A stretch of 64,000 nt of DNA. It comes from Argentina anserina (Eukaryota > Streptophyta > Magnoliopsida > Rosales > Rosaceae). Numbering within the stretch: position 1 is the first letter of the stretch; every line of letters starts with the position of its first letter. The notes under the pieces were generated by a model. That model was not told the origin of the DNA. It saw nothing but the letters and a program-made list of their open reading frames with translations, and ran no database searches. The stretch is taken from positions 24,490,001 to 24,554,000 of the forward strand of contig NC_065873.1 in assembly GCF_933775445.1 (NCBI RefSeq). Reading direction: 5' to 3'. This document shows positions 25,446 to 36,173 of this stretch, piece after piece. The translations under genes were made by a program, and so were the position numbers.

Positions 25446-25692
25446 CAAATTTGCTACCCTAGCAAATTTGCTACCCTCTTATCTTCTAAAGTAGTCTATT
25501 TGATACTCTAATATGACATCAATTTTCAATTTTCCGTAGAAAACAATTAAATTTGAAAATTCAGTTAACCAAATTACTTAATTTTGAAAACCCTAGAGTA
25601 GTAATTCAACTTAAGGTTAGAAAAATGACTAATAAAAATACTCAGGGTAGCAAATTGGCAAGTTTTGGAAAGCTAGGGTAGCAAATTGGCTA
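25446..25692. mobile_element. MITE with TIR around GCAAATTTGCTACCCTAG
   Basis: The left end holds two copies of aaatttgctaccct (25447 and 25465). The right end holds two copies of agggtagcaaattggc (25644-25660 and 25675-25690), so both termini are doubled and inverted. The 150-bp middle is AT-rich and non-coding. It lies exactly where the copia Gag sequence stops. A target duplication was not identified. Confidence 0.55.
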
Positions 25693-25729
25693 TTATGCCT
25701 TTTAAAAATAAGTAAATCCGGTATTAATA

Positions 25730-27370
25730 GGCACTTTAATGATCGACAACTCTTGCTTGGATACGGTCGGTCGACACCAGCTGATGTGATTGTTATATAT
25801 ATTTAAGAACCCAGTAAAAATTTCATACGCTTTAATAATTGTTTGACGATCGGAATTTCTGATAAACCCAAAAAGAGACGTTTTACATACTAAAACCACA
25901 TTGACCGGGATCTTGCCAAATTGGTTTCCTCGATTCAACCACACACGCTCGGTGACAAAAATTATGTAATTTTAGATATGCAAAAGGTTTTCAGTGTTTG
26001 CTTACTGATAATGGGTCATCCCTTAGGGCATATGAGTGGTGTTTTCGGTTTACTGGAAATTTAAACGGTTAGACGAGGTCCAAATTGGATGAAATTTTAA
26101 AAGGGTCACTAAATATCTGTACCAATCACATCAATTGGTGTCGATCAGTCCCGAGAAGCTTCCTTCATATAGTCGTTTTAAACCTAATATAAAAGTTATG
26201 ATACATTAGTGGACACTGTGCTGATTGAAAACTCTAGTTCAGAAATACGGTCGATCGAAACCAGCAGATGTAATCAGTTTTTTTTTGTGACTCCGTAAAA
26301 ATTTCGTCAGTTTTGGACCTGGTTTGACCATCCGTACATACGGTCAACAAAAAAAGGCTTTTTGACATATTAAAATCTCATTGACCGGGGTTTTTAAATG
26401 GGTTTTCTCGATGCCACCGTGCACAATCAGTGACACAAATTAGGTGATTTCAGATATGTAAACGGTTTTTGGCGTTCGCATCTTGGTAATGGGTCCTCCT
26501 TTAGGGCATATTAGTAGTGTTTTCGGTATACCAGAAATTCCGACGGTCAGACGAGGTCCGAATTGTATGAATTTTTTATAGGGTCGCTAAATATATATAT
26601 CGATCACATTGGATGGTGTCAATCGATCCCGAGAAGTTTCCTTCATATAATCGCTTCATAATGCAATAATTTTATTATAAACCTAATATAAAGGTTATGA
26701 TACATTAGTGGACACTTCAGCGATCGACAACTCTAGTTCGAAATACGGTCGATCGACACGAGTAGATATGATCAGTATATATATATTTAGGGACCCTGTA
26801 AAAATTTCATCCGATTCAGATCTCGTTTGACCGTCGGTTTGTCCGGTCAACGGAAAACACTATTAATATGCCCTATGGGTAGACCTATCACTGGGGGCTC
26901 ATGGCCGAATGGGGCTTACATGTTCTCAACCATGTAATATTACCAGGTGAGGGTGCGCGGTTGAATTAAAAAAAATATTCATACGGCTCCGATCAAAGGG
27001 TTTTCATTTAGTAAAAACTCGCGTTTGTATGTTGACTTGCATATTTTACAGTCAAATGATGTCGAAAATTGACGAAATTTTTACAGGGTACCTTAATAAA
27101 TATGAAATCACATTGGCCACTGTCGATCGACCATAATATTTACTTAGGTTGTCAATCACCAAAGTGATCACTAGCATAACCTTTGAGCTACATTTGAGTA
27201 ACACTAGTAACATTATGAGGCTACTATATGGTCAAAGCGTTTCGTGCTTAATCGACATTGCGATGTGATCGTTACATATAATTATGCATATGGTAAAAAA
27301 TTTATCAAATTTCGGGTTTGTCTGACAGTCGATTGGATCTAGGGTAATTTTCGGACTTGCACTATGAATT
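25730..27370 (-). repeat. 500-bp tandem repeat family, block C (inverted orientation)
   Basis: Same family as blocks A and B, read on the minus strand. The phrase ..tcggtgacaaaaatta..t..ttt.agatatgcaaa recurs near 25950 and 26430, and related text continues to 27370. Signature pieces such as gtccactaatgtatcataac appear in reverse complement (ttatgatacattagtggac at 26188 and 26696). The copies are diverged. The last 300 bp are the most degraded. Confidence 0.75.
26893..26975 (+). other. tRNA-Ser/Leu-like box A/box B unit inside the repeat
   Basis: A box-like atggccgaatgg (26901-26912) and B box-like cggttgaatta (26958-26968) followed by an A-run lie in an insertion that does not belong to the tandem repeat. 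The spacing fits a class II tRNA head, as in some plant SINEs. The stems do not fold convincingly, so I do not call a tRNA gene. Confidence 0.25.
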
Positions 27371-27792
27371 ATGTTGTGTGATCTTTTTTTCATTGCCTAA
27401 ATTTTGCACATTAATTATGATGCTACATTTTTTTACCTGATGAACAGTGATCATTTGTATAGAAATTGACATTAAATCTCATTAATAAATAATAAGTATT
27501 TCAATTCATAGTATTAGAAGAAGCATTCAAAAATGATACACGGGAAAATTTCCCATCCTCCAAAGCCAACATTAAAAATAATAAAAGCCATATCTACCTG
27601 AACATCAAAAGTAGATACAAAGGAATTCCGAGATGTGAAGCATTAGTCCGAAGCATGCAAGGCCCTTCTGGGATCTAGTATGTCAACATCGCATATCCTC
27701 ATTCTGCATGGTGGTACTAGAAGCTTTGCTGAAACCAAAAAACTTATCTCAGATACTCACAGATTCAATAATTTTAGTAAATAGTTTAGATA
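27371..27792. other. Unassigned sequence between tandem repeat and gypsy element
   Basis: AT-rich, no open frame or repeat recognised. The 3' LTR of the adjacent minus-strand gypsy element would be expected here, but no match to the 29530-29828 LTR is visible, so that LTR seems to be lost. Confidence 0.35.
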
Positions 27793-28940
27793 TCATTGTT
27801 CTTCAATGATCGCATGATTCCCAATCTTCTTCTTCAAAAGCGTTACATGGAAGACTAGATGAATTCTAGCAGTAGCGGGTAATTTCAGTTTGTAAGCAAC
27901 ACTTCCAATTTTTTCTTCAATCAAATATGGACCATAATACCTAGGAGATAGCTTGTGGTACTTCCTCTTGGCCACACTCTGTTGCTTGTAGGGCTGTAAT
28001 TTTAAGCATACCCAATCTCCAACTTGGAAAACCCTCTCTACATGCTTTCTGTCATACTTCAGCATCATCCTTGACTGTGCCACTTCTAGGTTTCTCTTCA
28101 AAATAGCCAACAATTCATCTATACTCTTGAGTTGCTGATCTACTCTCTCCACATTAGTTGAACCATGTGTATAAGGTCTAATTGCAGGTGGTTCATAACC
28201 ATACAATGCTTGGAATAGTGTCATCCAATAACTGAATAGTGAACCGCATTGTACCAGTATTCAGCCCAAGGTAATGCTTCACTCAAAGTCTTGGGTTTCT
28301 CCCCCACAACACATCTAAAAAATTGTTCCAATGTTCTGTTAAGGTTCTCAATTTGACCATCAGTCTGAGGATGGTAGGATGTGCTCTTGTTCAATCTCGT
28401 CCCTTGCAACTTAAAGAAAGTTTCCTAAAACGCACTCAAAAATACAGGATCTTTATCGGTAATTATGGACTCAGGCAACCTATGAAGTTTGAACACTCCA
28501 TTAACAAAAATATCCACAACTTGAGATGCAGTGTATGGGTCTTAGAGTGGTAAGAAATGTCCATACTTAGTTAAACGATCAACTACCACCAGAGTCACAT
28601 TCTTACCGGCTGATGTAGGCAATCCCTCAATGAAATCCATGGAAATGTTGGACCAAGCCCTATGAGGTATGACGTTAGGCTGCAACAATCCTGGAGGATT
28701 AATAGATTCATAATGGGTTGTTGTCACACCTAAACATACTTCCACCATAACCATGTAACATTGCTTCATTACCCATACCTTCCAAGGGAGTATCCGCCTT
28801 GTTAGTGAACAAGTGAGACTCAATTTCAACCCGTGGACATCCATGATTAACTTCACCCCCATGAAGATGATTAGCTGGTATACCCAAACTACCCAACTGA
28901 GGCTCAAATGATACAGTTCTAGTATATTTTTTAGCAGCAC
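27793..28940 (-). pseudogene. Gypsy integrase, frameshifted
   Basis: Pieces in order are [20 protein letters not shown] and [18 protein letters not shown] (core start, 28542-28720), STSYHPQTDGQIENLNRTLE with LPWAEYWYNAVHYSVIG (28221-28409), and MTLFQALYGYEPP through VERVFQVGDWVCLKLQPYKQ, KLSPRYYGPYLIEEKIGSVA and the C terminus VFHVTLLKKKIG (27793-28224). This is the integrase of a gypsy element with the GPY/F-type module (YYGPYLIEEKIG). Frame breaks at about 28225 and 28420-28540 disable it. Confidence 0.85.
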
Positions 28941-29499
28941 GAATCACAGTGTGACCACCCACATCATAATCATCAGGTATTTCAATCAAAATAGCTTTAC
29001 CAACCCTAGAATTAGCAACATGCATATGTTCATCATCATTAACAGAAGAACAAGGTCTAGTGATGTTACCTTTCGATTGAGCTTTGGTAGATGATGAAGC
29101 AGACCCAACGAAATGGGAAGGTGTTAGAAAAATGCCCAACTGTGATTATGGTATAGATCTGAATGGAATTGAGCGACTCGACGATTTGTTGACCCCACTA
29201 GTTGGAGGAGGAGGTAAGGGATGATCGATGTCACTCGCCGGAGGTAATATAGGACGTTGCTGTTTCAATTCCGAGAAGAGCATTGACTGAAACTTGGCCA
29301 GAGAAGCCTCCAACGAAGATTGCAACGAAGCTTGTAAATAAGCCTGCAGAGATGATTCCATCTTATCCAAGCGAGTGCTTGTTTCATCGCGATGAGCTTG
29401 TAGCTCAATCTCGAGATGAGCCAATTGACCCGAGACCTCTGGAGCATCCAGATCCCGGCGCGGTGGTGATGGTGGTTTAGACTGGCCCTTAAGCTTCAC
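28708..29499 (-). pseudogene. Gypsy gag-like region fused to integrase by deletion
   Basis: The frame at 29146-29499 gives a coiled-coil-like gag N terminus (LAHLEIELQAHRDETSTRLD, KMESSLQAYLQASLQSSLEA). The frame at 28708-29139 continues with unassigned serine-rich and charged text and then runs into sequence that in other frames is integrase. The junction near 28720-28900 marks the large internal deletion of pol. A stop separates the two frames at 29143. Confidence 0.55.
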
Positions 29500-29529
29500 C
29501 CTGATCGGCTAGGTTCTCGATACCATTTT

Positions 29530-29828
29530 TTAGAGTAAAACCCCTAACTGGAAATGAAAGGAAGGAGAATCTGAGAAAGAAGGGAAGGAAATCAAATGCT
29601 AGATAATTTCATTCATAATTCGAGAAGGCTGCAATACAACTACATATATTTGGCCTAACCACACATGATACGTGGTGCTCTAATACTGGCTTATGGCTAA
29701 ACAAACTAAACCATAGTTTACTTCTAATTAATCACTTTTAACGGCTAACTTGCTCGTGCCCTGCACGTGACTCACTTAACACGAACTTAACCTACAACAA
29801 CTAGGAGACTTAGAACATTTCCCTAACA
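29530..29828 (-). repeat. 5' LTR of the gypsy derivative
   Basis: The minus strand starts TGTTAGGGAAATGTTC at 29828 and ends close to the PBS-like site around 29525. The inner boundary is uncertain, since a clear terminal CA next to the PBS is not obvious. With only one LTR left, age and ends cannot be verified internally. Confidence 0.5.
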
Positions 29829-31490
29829 GTATGACACATGAAAAACCATATTCACAAGTTCGAGAAAGACTATAACAACCCAAGTAAGCCAAACATAACT
29901 TTCACCGAACAAGCAACGTATTATCCCCTACGGTACCGATACATAGAATTCACAACTTGAGTAATACAAAATCATAAAACTTAGACTTTGTTTTCCTGAT
30001 AAAGAATTAGTTGGTCACATGCTTTGGATCCAATCACAACAGAGGTATATGCATTAGTGAGAATAGAAAACATGGTAGCAGTGTTTCAAGATTTTGCTAA
30101 TTATGGAAAGAAAAAATGAACATGAAGAAATAAAAGAAAAAAGGAATACATACCTTTCTCTTCAAAGAAGACCTTGGTGGAGGCGACGATGAGGAGAGAG
30201 AGGATGATCAAGGACGCCTTGGTGTCGCTTGTTGCCAAAATCGCCGCTCTGGTCCGGCAACAAAGCCATGGTCATTGCAACAACTTGATTTTCCAAACCC
30301 CGTCAAATCTTCCACATCCTCTGAACTCCTCCATCCATAAATTCATCAATCCCGGTAGCCCGACAAGAACACCATCAACAACCTTGAATTCGTGGCAGAG
30401 TTGCTCTCCATCGAGGAGGTGATTCTGAAATTGATAAAAAAAATGAAGATGTTGCCGGAAATTAGAGGATGGAGGAGTTCGATGAGAATCCAGTGGAAGG
30501 ATTATGGGCAACAAAGTTTTGGGATGTAGGCAAAGAATTATGTTTGGATTTTGGGATAAAGGAAGATAATATGCCTACAATAAAAGAGGGGTAGATTTTG
30601 GGGCGCGCGTTGTGCGAAACTTATTCCCTCCACGGTTGTGGAGGATCACGGCAGATAGGTGAAAACGTGGTAATCAGTGATTGGTCCAGTAAAATTAGTA
30701 AAAGTTAAATACAAACCACCTGCGCGTGGGATATCAATTTACAAAATCTCCCTTTCTATTCCATGGTTCACCGGTCCGAGTTGTCTAACATCACAAATTC
30801 ACCTGACATTCAATTTTAGAGTACTCTAAAACTACGATGTAATTGGAGATCGTCGGTGTTCTCAAACCCTTCCAGAGTTCAAGTCCTCCCAAGTCTTAGC
30901 TATCTTCCTCTCCAGCGTCGCCGCAGCCTCCCCACCAATCGATCCAACTCAACCTTAAAATCAAGCAGCCCAAGACGAGATGTGATTCGGCTTGATATCC
31001 TAATTCTCAAACCCTAGCTTTTAATTCAACTCCGGGCTCTGATTTTGGCGGAGGTGAAATTCAATATCGACGGGGTGGGTAGTTATCGAATCAATGGCAT
31101 GGGATCTGACGCAAAGATTCTGGAGTTCTAGGGTATCGCGTAATGTGAGGGAGAAACAGAAGAGAATATCAGTGGGCGGCGTAGCTTTTGCGGCGGTGGC
31201 TGGCGGTAGTGGTGATGCTGGTCAATGAGGGGGTGCGGAGGGTGTTGAGGTCGAGGAGAGGAGAGAGGGGATAAAGGAGTGTTTGTGGTTAAATACAAAG
31301 GGTCTTGGGCCAAGAAATTGGGCCGACGTTTTTGGGTTTCAAGAAAAGGGGTTTGGGCTTTGTTTAGCCTAAAAAGTAAAAACAATACTCAATCTGAAAA
31401 TTCTATTTTCAGAAAACATTTTTAAAATAAGAATTTGTTTAAGAAATTTATAAAAATAAAACCAAGGGTCGGAAAATTATTCCGAAGACA
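29829..31490. other. Unassigned region with GC-richer patches
   Basis: At 30165-30425 a GC-richer stretch has a plus-strand frame (82 codons, starting MVEATMRRERM) without a recognised motif. At 30605-30720 the 'cttattccctccacggttgtgg' repeat is present (see 20418-20971). At 31020-31400 another GC-rich stretch has weak coding-like text on either strand. No gene can be defended. Confidence 0.3.
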
Positions 31491-31494
31491 TTTC

Positions 31495-33180
31495 TGAACT
31501 CGTAAAAACGTATAGTTTAATATTGATGACTATATTCCAAACTAGAGTGGTCGATCACCGAAATGTCAGTTAATGTATTATAACCTTTACATTCGGTTCA
31601 AAGTAAACTTGTCGAGTTATGAAGCAACTTTATGGAGGAACTTCTCGGGAAAGATCGACACTAGTCAATGTGATGGGTATATATATTTAATGATTTTGTA
31701 AAAATTTCGTCCAATTTGAGCATCATCTAACCGTCTATACCTACAGTCAACCTAAAAAGAGACATTTTAACATATTAAAATCCCTTTTATCGGGGTTTTA
31801 CCAAATAGGTTTCCTCGATGCGACCGCGCACGTTTGGTGAGAAAAATTAGATAATTTCAAATAAATAAACAGCTTTTGTCGTTCGCATCTAGGTAATGGG
31901 TCATAACGTAAAAGTGGTAAAACATATTAGTGGTATTTTCGGTTTACCGGAAATTCAACGGTCAAACTAGATCCGAATTGGATGAAATTTTTAGAGGTCA
32001 ATAAATATATATTCTGATCACATCGGCTAGTGTTGATCGATCCCGAGAATTTTCCTTTATACAGTCGCTTCATAATGCAATAGTTTTATTATAAATCTAA
32101 TATAAAATGTTATTATACATTAGAAGACACTTCGGTGATTGACAACTCCAGTTTGAAATATGGTAGATCGACACCAGCATATGTAATTTTATATATATTT
32201 TGGTTCCCGGTAACAATTTCGTCCGTTTTGGATATGGTTTGACCGTTCGTACCTACAGTTAACAAAAAATAGGGGTTTTTGACATATTAAAACCTCATTG
32301 ACAGGGGTTTTGCCAAATGAGTTTTCTCGATTCGACCGCGCACAGTCGGTGACAAAAATTAGGTGATTTCAGATGTGCAAACGACTTTTGGCGTTTGTAT
32401 CTAAGTAATGACTCCTCCCTCAGGACATATTAGTGGTATTTTCAGTTTAACATAAATTCCAACGATCAAATAAAGTCTGAATTTGATGAAATTTTTACAG
32501 GGTCACTAAATATATATACCGATAACATCAGCTGATGTTGATCGATATGAGACGTTTTCTTCACATAGTCGCTTCCTAGTGCAATAATTTTATTATAAAT
32601 CTAATATAAAGATTATTATACATTAGTGGACTCTTCGGTGATTTATAACTCCATTTTAAAATATGGTCGATCGACACCAGCAGATGTGATCTATATATAT
32701 ATTTAGAGACCCCGTAAAAATTTTGTTCGTTTTTGATATGATTTGACCATCCTACCTACGATTTACATAAAAATAGGCTTTGTTGACATATTAAAACCCC
32801 ATTGACCAAGACTTTGCCAAATGAGTTTTCTCGATTCGACCGCGCATGGTCGGTGACAAAAATTAGATCATGTCATATATATAAACGGCTTTTGGCGTTT
32901 GCATCTAGATAATGGGTCCTTCCTTAAGGCATATTAGTGGTGTTCTTGGTTTATTAGAAATTCCGACGGTTAAACGAGGTCCGAATTGGATGAAATTTTT
33001 ACATGATCCCTAAATTTATATATCGATAGCATCATCTTGTATCGATTAATCCCGAAAATTGTATTTCATATAGTTGCATCATAATGCTACAATTTTATTT
33101 TAAACCTAGCATAAAGGTTATACGAGGTGAAAAGTGGATCAAATTTTTATAGGGTGTCTAAATATAAATACTGATCACAT
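31495..33180 (-). repeat. 500-bp tandem repeat family, block D (inverted orientation)
   Basis: The phrase ggtga(c/g)aaaaattag recurs near 31836, 32350 and 32850, a period of about 500 bp, and each time is followed by a ggcgttyg-type phrase and a 'catattagtgg' phrase. Like block C it is on the minus strand relative to blocks A and B. Copies are diverged by many substitutions. A further, much-decayed copy lies at 33480-33790. Confidence 0.75.
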
Positions 33181-34040
33181 TGGCTATTGCCAAATCTAAT
33201 ACTTGAGATTTTTAAATCTCAATTACCGATACTTATGACTAATTAATTGACAGTTACTCTAAATGTCGAAAACGTAGTTTAGTATGTCGATATTAAACTA
33301 CATGTCACCACAGGCTCATAAATATCTTCAGAATATTTTTCCAACGCTCGATTTTGTTTTTATAAAATTTTAAAGTTTTTACTTGTTTCTAAAATGTTTT
33401 TTTTGAAAATAGATTTCAGTTTGGGTTTTAGTTTTCAAACTTTAAAGATAACACAGAGCCTTTTCTCTTTTTAAGTAAGGCTTGAGCCCGTATTTATGGT
33501 GTTTTCAGTATTTACAATGTGCAGATGGTCATAATAAATCCAAATTGGATAAAAAAATTACATAATGTCTAAAAATATGAACCGATCGCAATTCAATTGA
33601 TCATATCAGAAACTTATGTTATTGATCACCGAGTTATCCACTAAAGTATCATAACATTTAAAAATAGTTAGATATAAAGATGTCACATTATGAACCAACT
33701 ATATTGTAGCGACGTCTATACATCTAGTGTATCATCCGATGTTTTCGATATATATATTTATGTACCTTGTAAAAAAAACTCGTTTAATTTTTTTTTTGAA
33801 AAAAAACACTAGTTTAATATGAACAAATAGAGTACATCCCTAAATAAGTGTTTTAATAAATAAACTAAATACATATATAATAGGTTGTAGATATGTCCTA
33901 GTCTATTGCACGTGGCACAATTTTGAATCTTCAAAGAGTTTATTCCTAACTCTAAACAAGTAAACATTCTAAAGTCTAAACCTTCTAAACCTAACTTTAT
34001 TCACATAATTAATAGTTCTGTTTACAAGCCATCCGCCACC
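33181..34040. repeat. Decayed repeat sequence
   Basis: The stretch 33480-33790 retains repeat landmarks (gtgttttcagtatttac, ccaaattggat, ccactaaagtatcataac) but is too diverged to align as a whole unit. The interval 33181-33480 and the last 250 bp before 34040 are AT-rich and unassigned. Confidence 0.4.
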
Positions 34041-34050
34041 CTCCTCATCC

Positions 34051-34448
34051 ATGGCCACCATCAACAACTGTAAACCCAGAACTAATTTCTTACCTTTTTC
34101 TCCATATCCTCACCACCGCCGCCTACCCCGAGTCCCGACCCTCTCCCACGTCGTTGCCCTTCTCTCTCTCAAGTCCCACTTCGACCTCTACAATCGCCTT
34201 CGCGACTCCGTCGAGTCGCCTACACCCTCACCCTCTCTGTTGATCTACACCCCGGCCACCACTATACCGGTGTACCCACCGTAACCATAAAACCCTTCCC
34301 TCCTCTTCCTCCCACTCCCACCACCGTAGACGCTCTCCTCCTCATAAAACTCCCTCACCCTACTCTTCATCCTAACGACCTGGCAGACGCACCGGCAACA
34401 ACCCAAACCCATACCCCTACCAACGACTCAGATTTGGAAGAAGGATAA
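34051..34448 (+). pseudogene. Unrecognised C-rich coding-like fragment with frame shift
   Basis: From ATG at 34051 (MATINNCKPRTNF) a C-rich frame with coding-like codon use runs to DLYNRLRDSVES. The frame then seems to shift to one reading RVAYTLTLSVDLHPGHHYTG and VPTVTIKPFPPLPPTPTT and ending NDSDLEEG before TAA at 34448. The composition is very unlike the neighbouring AT-rich DNA and resembles an exon of an intron-poor plant gene. I do not recognise the family. The frame break suggests a relic, but a sequencing error cannot be excluded. Confidence 0.3.
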
Positions 34449-34539
34449 CTGAAATATTTGGATTATGGGAGAACATAAACCTAACTAGATGAGAGAGGGA
34501 ACGACAGAAATTCACCCCTCTTGTGAGGCGTGTCGTGTA

Positions 34540-34725
34540 ATTAATAATTATATTACCCGTGCAACACACGCGCCGTAAAATGGGTCCGTGGAGGTTTCAC
34601 GGACGTGGATGGAATAAGCTCCGCGCGTTGTGTGTCTTTCCTTACCAACCAAAGCGTGAGAAACACACGCTGAGAATTACTGCCGTGAAGGTTCCACGGT
34701 TGTGGAGGGAATAAACTACGCTGAA
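34540..34725. repeat. Inverted copies of the TTATTCCCTCCACGG repeat
   Basis: Two adjacent reverse-orientation copies (ggacgtggatggaataagc at about 34605 and cacggttgtggagggaataa at about 34697) flank acacacgc motifs. With the forward copies at 20846 and 30615 they define a short repeat family. It is unclear whether 30611-34720 is one large element with these as terminal repeats. Confidence 0.4.
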
Positions 34726-35800
34726 TGACCCAAGTATTCAGAATCCAACTGAAAAGTTATCTCTACACTGTTTTGCCCTACACTTTGTGAAAAAGCTAAA
34801 TTGCTATGTTTTCCAAAACACATCATACGCACTATTAGAAAAATAAGTCTAAACGTGTGCTCCTATATAAACTTGAAGAGATATTTCCTGGCCCTACGCA
34901 AAACTCATAATGAAAAACAAGGTAAGATATATGCAGCTGCCATTCATCAAGATTTAAGGGGGAAGTGGATAAAATTGCAGCTGTAGTTCGTAATAATTAG
35001 ACAAATCAATATGTTCAGCGTCACGTTAAGGAATGCTTTTACATTATAAAAAGTAAATTTAAACTTCGCTATTAAGGAACCAACTCCTTCATATTCGTTA
35101 ATTAATCATGTTGAATTTTCACCTTTGTTTGTTGTTGTATACCGTAGTTGTCAATCTTATCTTATCTTGATGTTGTATAATAACCTTACTCCATTAACTC
35201 AAACTACAAACTGTTTTGAAACATCAATATTCATTTAACTTGTTACGTATCATTCATTTTTATTGTGAACTATTACCTTATCTCAATTTTTATTTAAATC
35301 ATCTACTAGCGAGCAACATTTAGCACTCATCATTTCTACGATCTCTCACCGCAAAACCATCGTCAAGTTGAAGGCCTAGGCGGAGTTGCAAGGAAGGCAA
35401 CATGTTCATAAAAAATTAAAATATTCAAAACTAAAATAATTGATAAAAAAATTCAAGGCCGAAATAAGTAAATAACAAACGACGAGAAAAAACATCCAAA
35501 AATGTGAGAAATTTGCAAGCTGCACCCTAAACCTACGCTTAATTACAAATGCAACACAAAGTACAGTCGAGAAAGAATAGAAAATAGGGCAAAACGGGAG
35601 GGTATTTCGGTCACTGAAACTCAGTTTAATCAAGATCTAACTCATCTAAGTGGTCTTAGGCCGAAAATTTAACAGGATTGCAGGGGTGATCTAGTAACTT
35701 CAATTGACAAAGCCATAATGATATCTGCAACAGCACAGCAGCTCTCAATCCACAAAGAATCCAACACTTCACAGAATAATTCAGAGTCCAAAAAAGAAGA
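34726..35800. other. Intergenic region upstream of the LEUNIG-like gene
   Basis: No open frame or repeat with support. Probably contains distal promoter sequence of the gene that starts at 36174. No specific regulatory site can be named. Confidence 0.4.
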
Positions 35801-36173
35801 AAACCCAAAAAGAATTACAACTTCTATAACAAAGCTCAAAAACAAATAAATCATTTTTGGGGTTGAAGGTATCTTTCTCTCAATCTCACCCTTTCTTTAT
35901 TCATTTATTACTTTATAATGGATATATGCACTTAAAATTTTGCTCTGTATTTTTGGTTTTGGTAAAAATCAGAGGTTCTCTGCTTCTTTGTTCTGCTTCT
36001 GTTCCTCCACATCTATTCTCTCTTCCCCACTTTGCTCTTACTGCACATTCCTTTTGTAGGCATGGACTTTAATACCTCGAATCTAAAGTCTGCAACTTTT
36101 CTCTTCTGGGTTTGATTCCTTCAGTGTTCACTATTGGGTGAGGTGATTGCAGGTCTCCTCTGTATTCATCAGC
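35800..36173 (+). promoter_or_regulatory. Probable 5' leader with an intron, LEUNIG-like gene
   Basis: A possible leader exon ends at gttgaag|gtatct (donor at 35869). A pyrimidine-rich stretch and a good acceptor, gtgattgcag|gtctcc (about 36151), precede the ATG at 36174. The 5' UTR is therefore probably split by an intron of about 280 bp. The transcription start itself cannot be seen. Confidence 0.4.

Larger units (their letters stand above)
21447..25450 (-). mobile_element. Ty1/copia retrotransposon, degenerate, 5' LTR missing
   Basis: Domains follow the copia order on the minus strand: Gag C-part, protease (DSGAS), GAG pre-integrase (LWHRRLGHPS), integrase remains, reverse transcriptase (YVDDM) and RNase H. 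A polypurine tract (TTAAGGGGGAGTG) and a short LTR follow. Several frameshifts and stops break the polyprotein. The Gag end is cut near 25450, next to a MITE, and the 5' LTR is gone. It inserted into a LINE, whose sequence continues to the left of 21447. Confidence 0.9.
27793..29828 (-). mobile_element. Ty3/gypsy deletion derivative (LTR-gag-integrase)
   Basis: On the minus strand the order is LTR (29828 to about 29530), a PBS-like TGGTATCGAGAACC near 29512-29525 (compare TGGTATCAGAGC of initiator-Met type), the gag N-terminal part, then integrase. Protease, reverse transcriptase and RNase H are missing between gag and integrase. Frameshifts also break what remains. The 3' LTR is not found. 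Confidence 0.8.
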
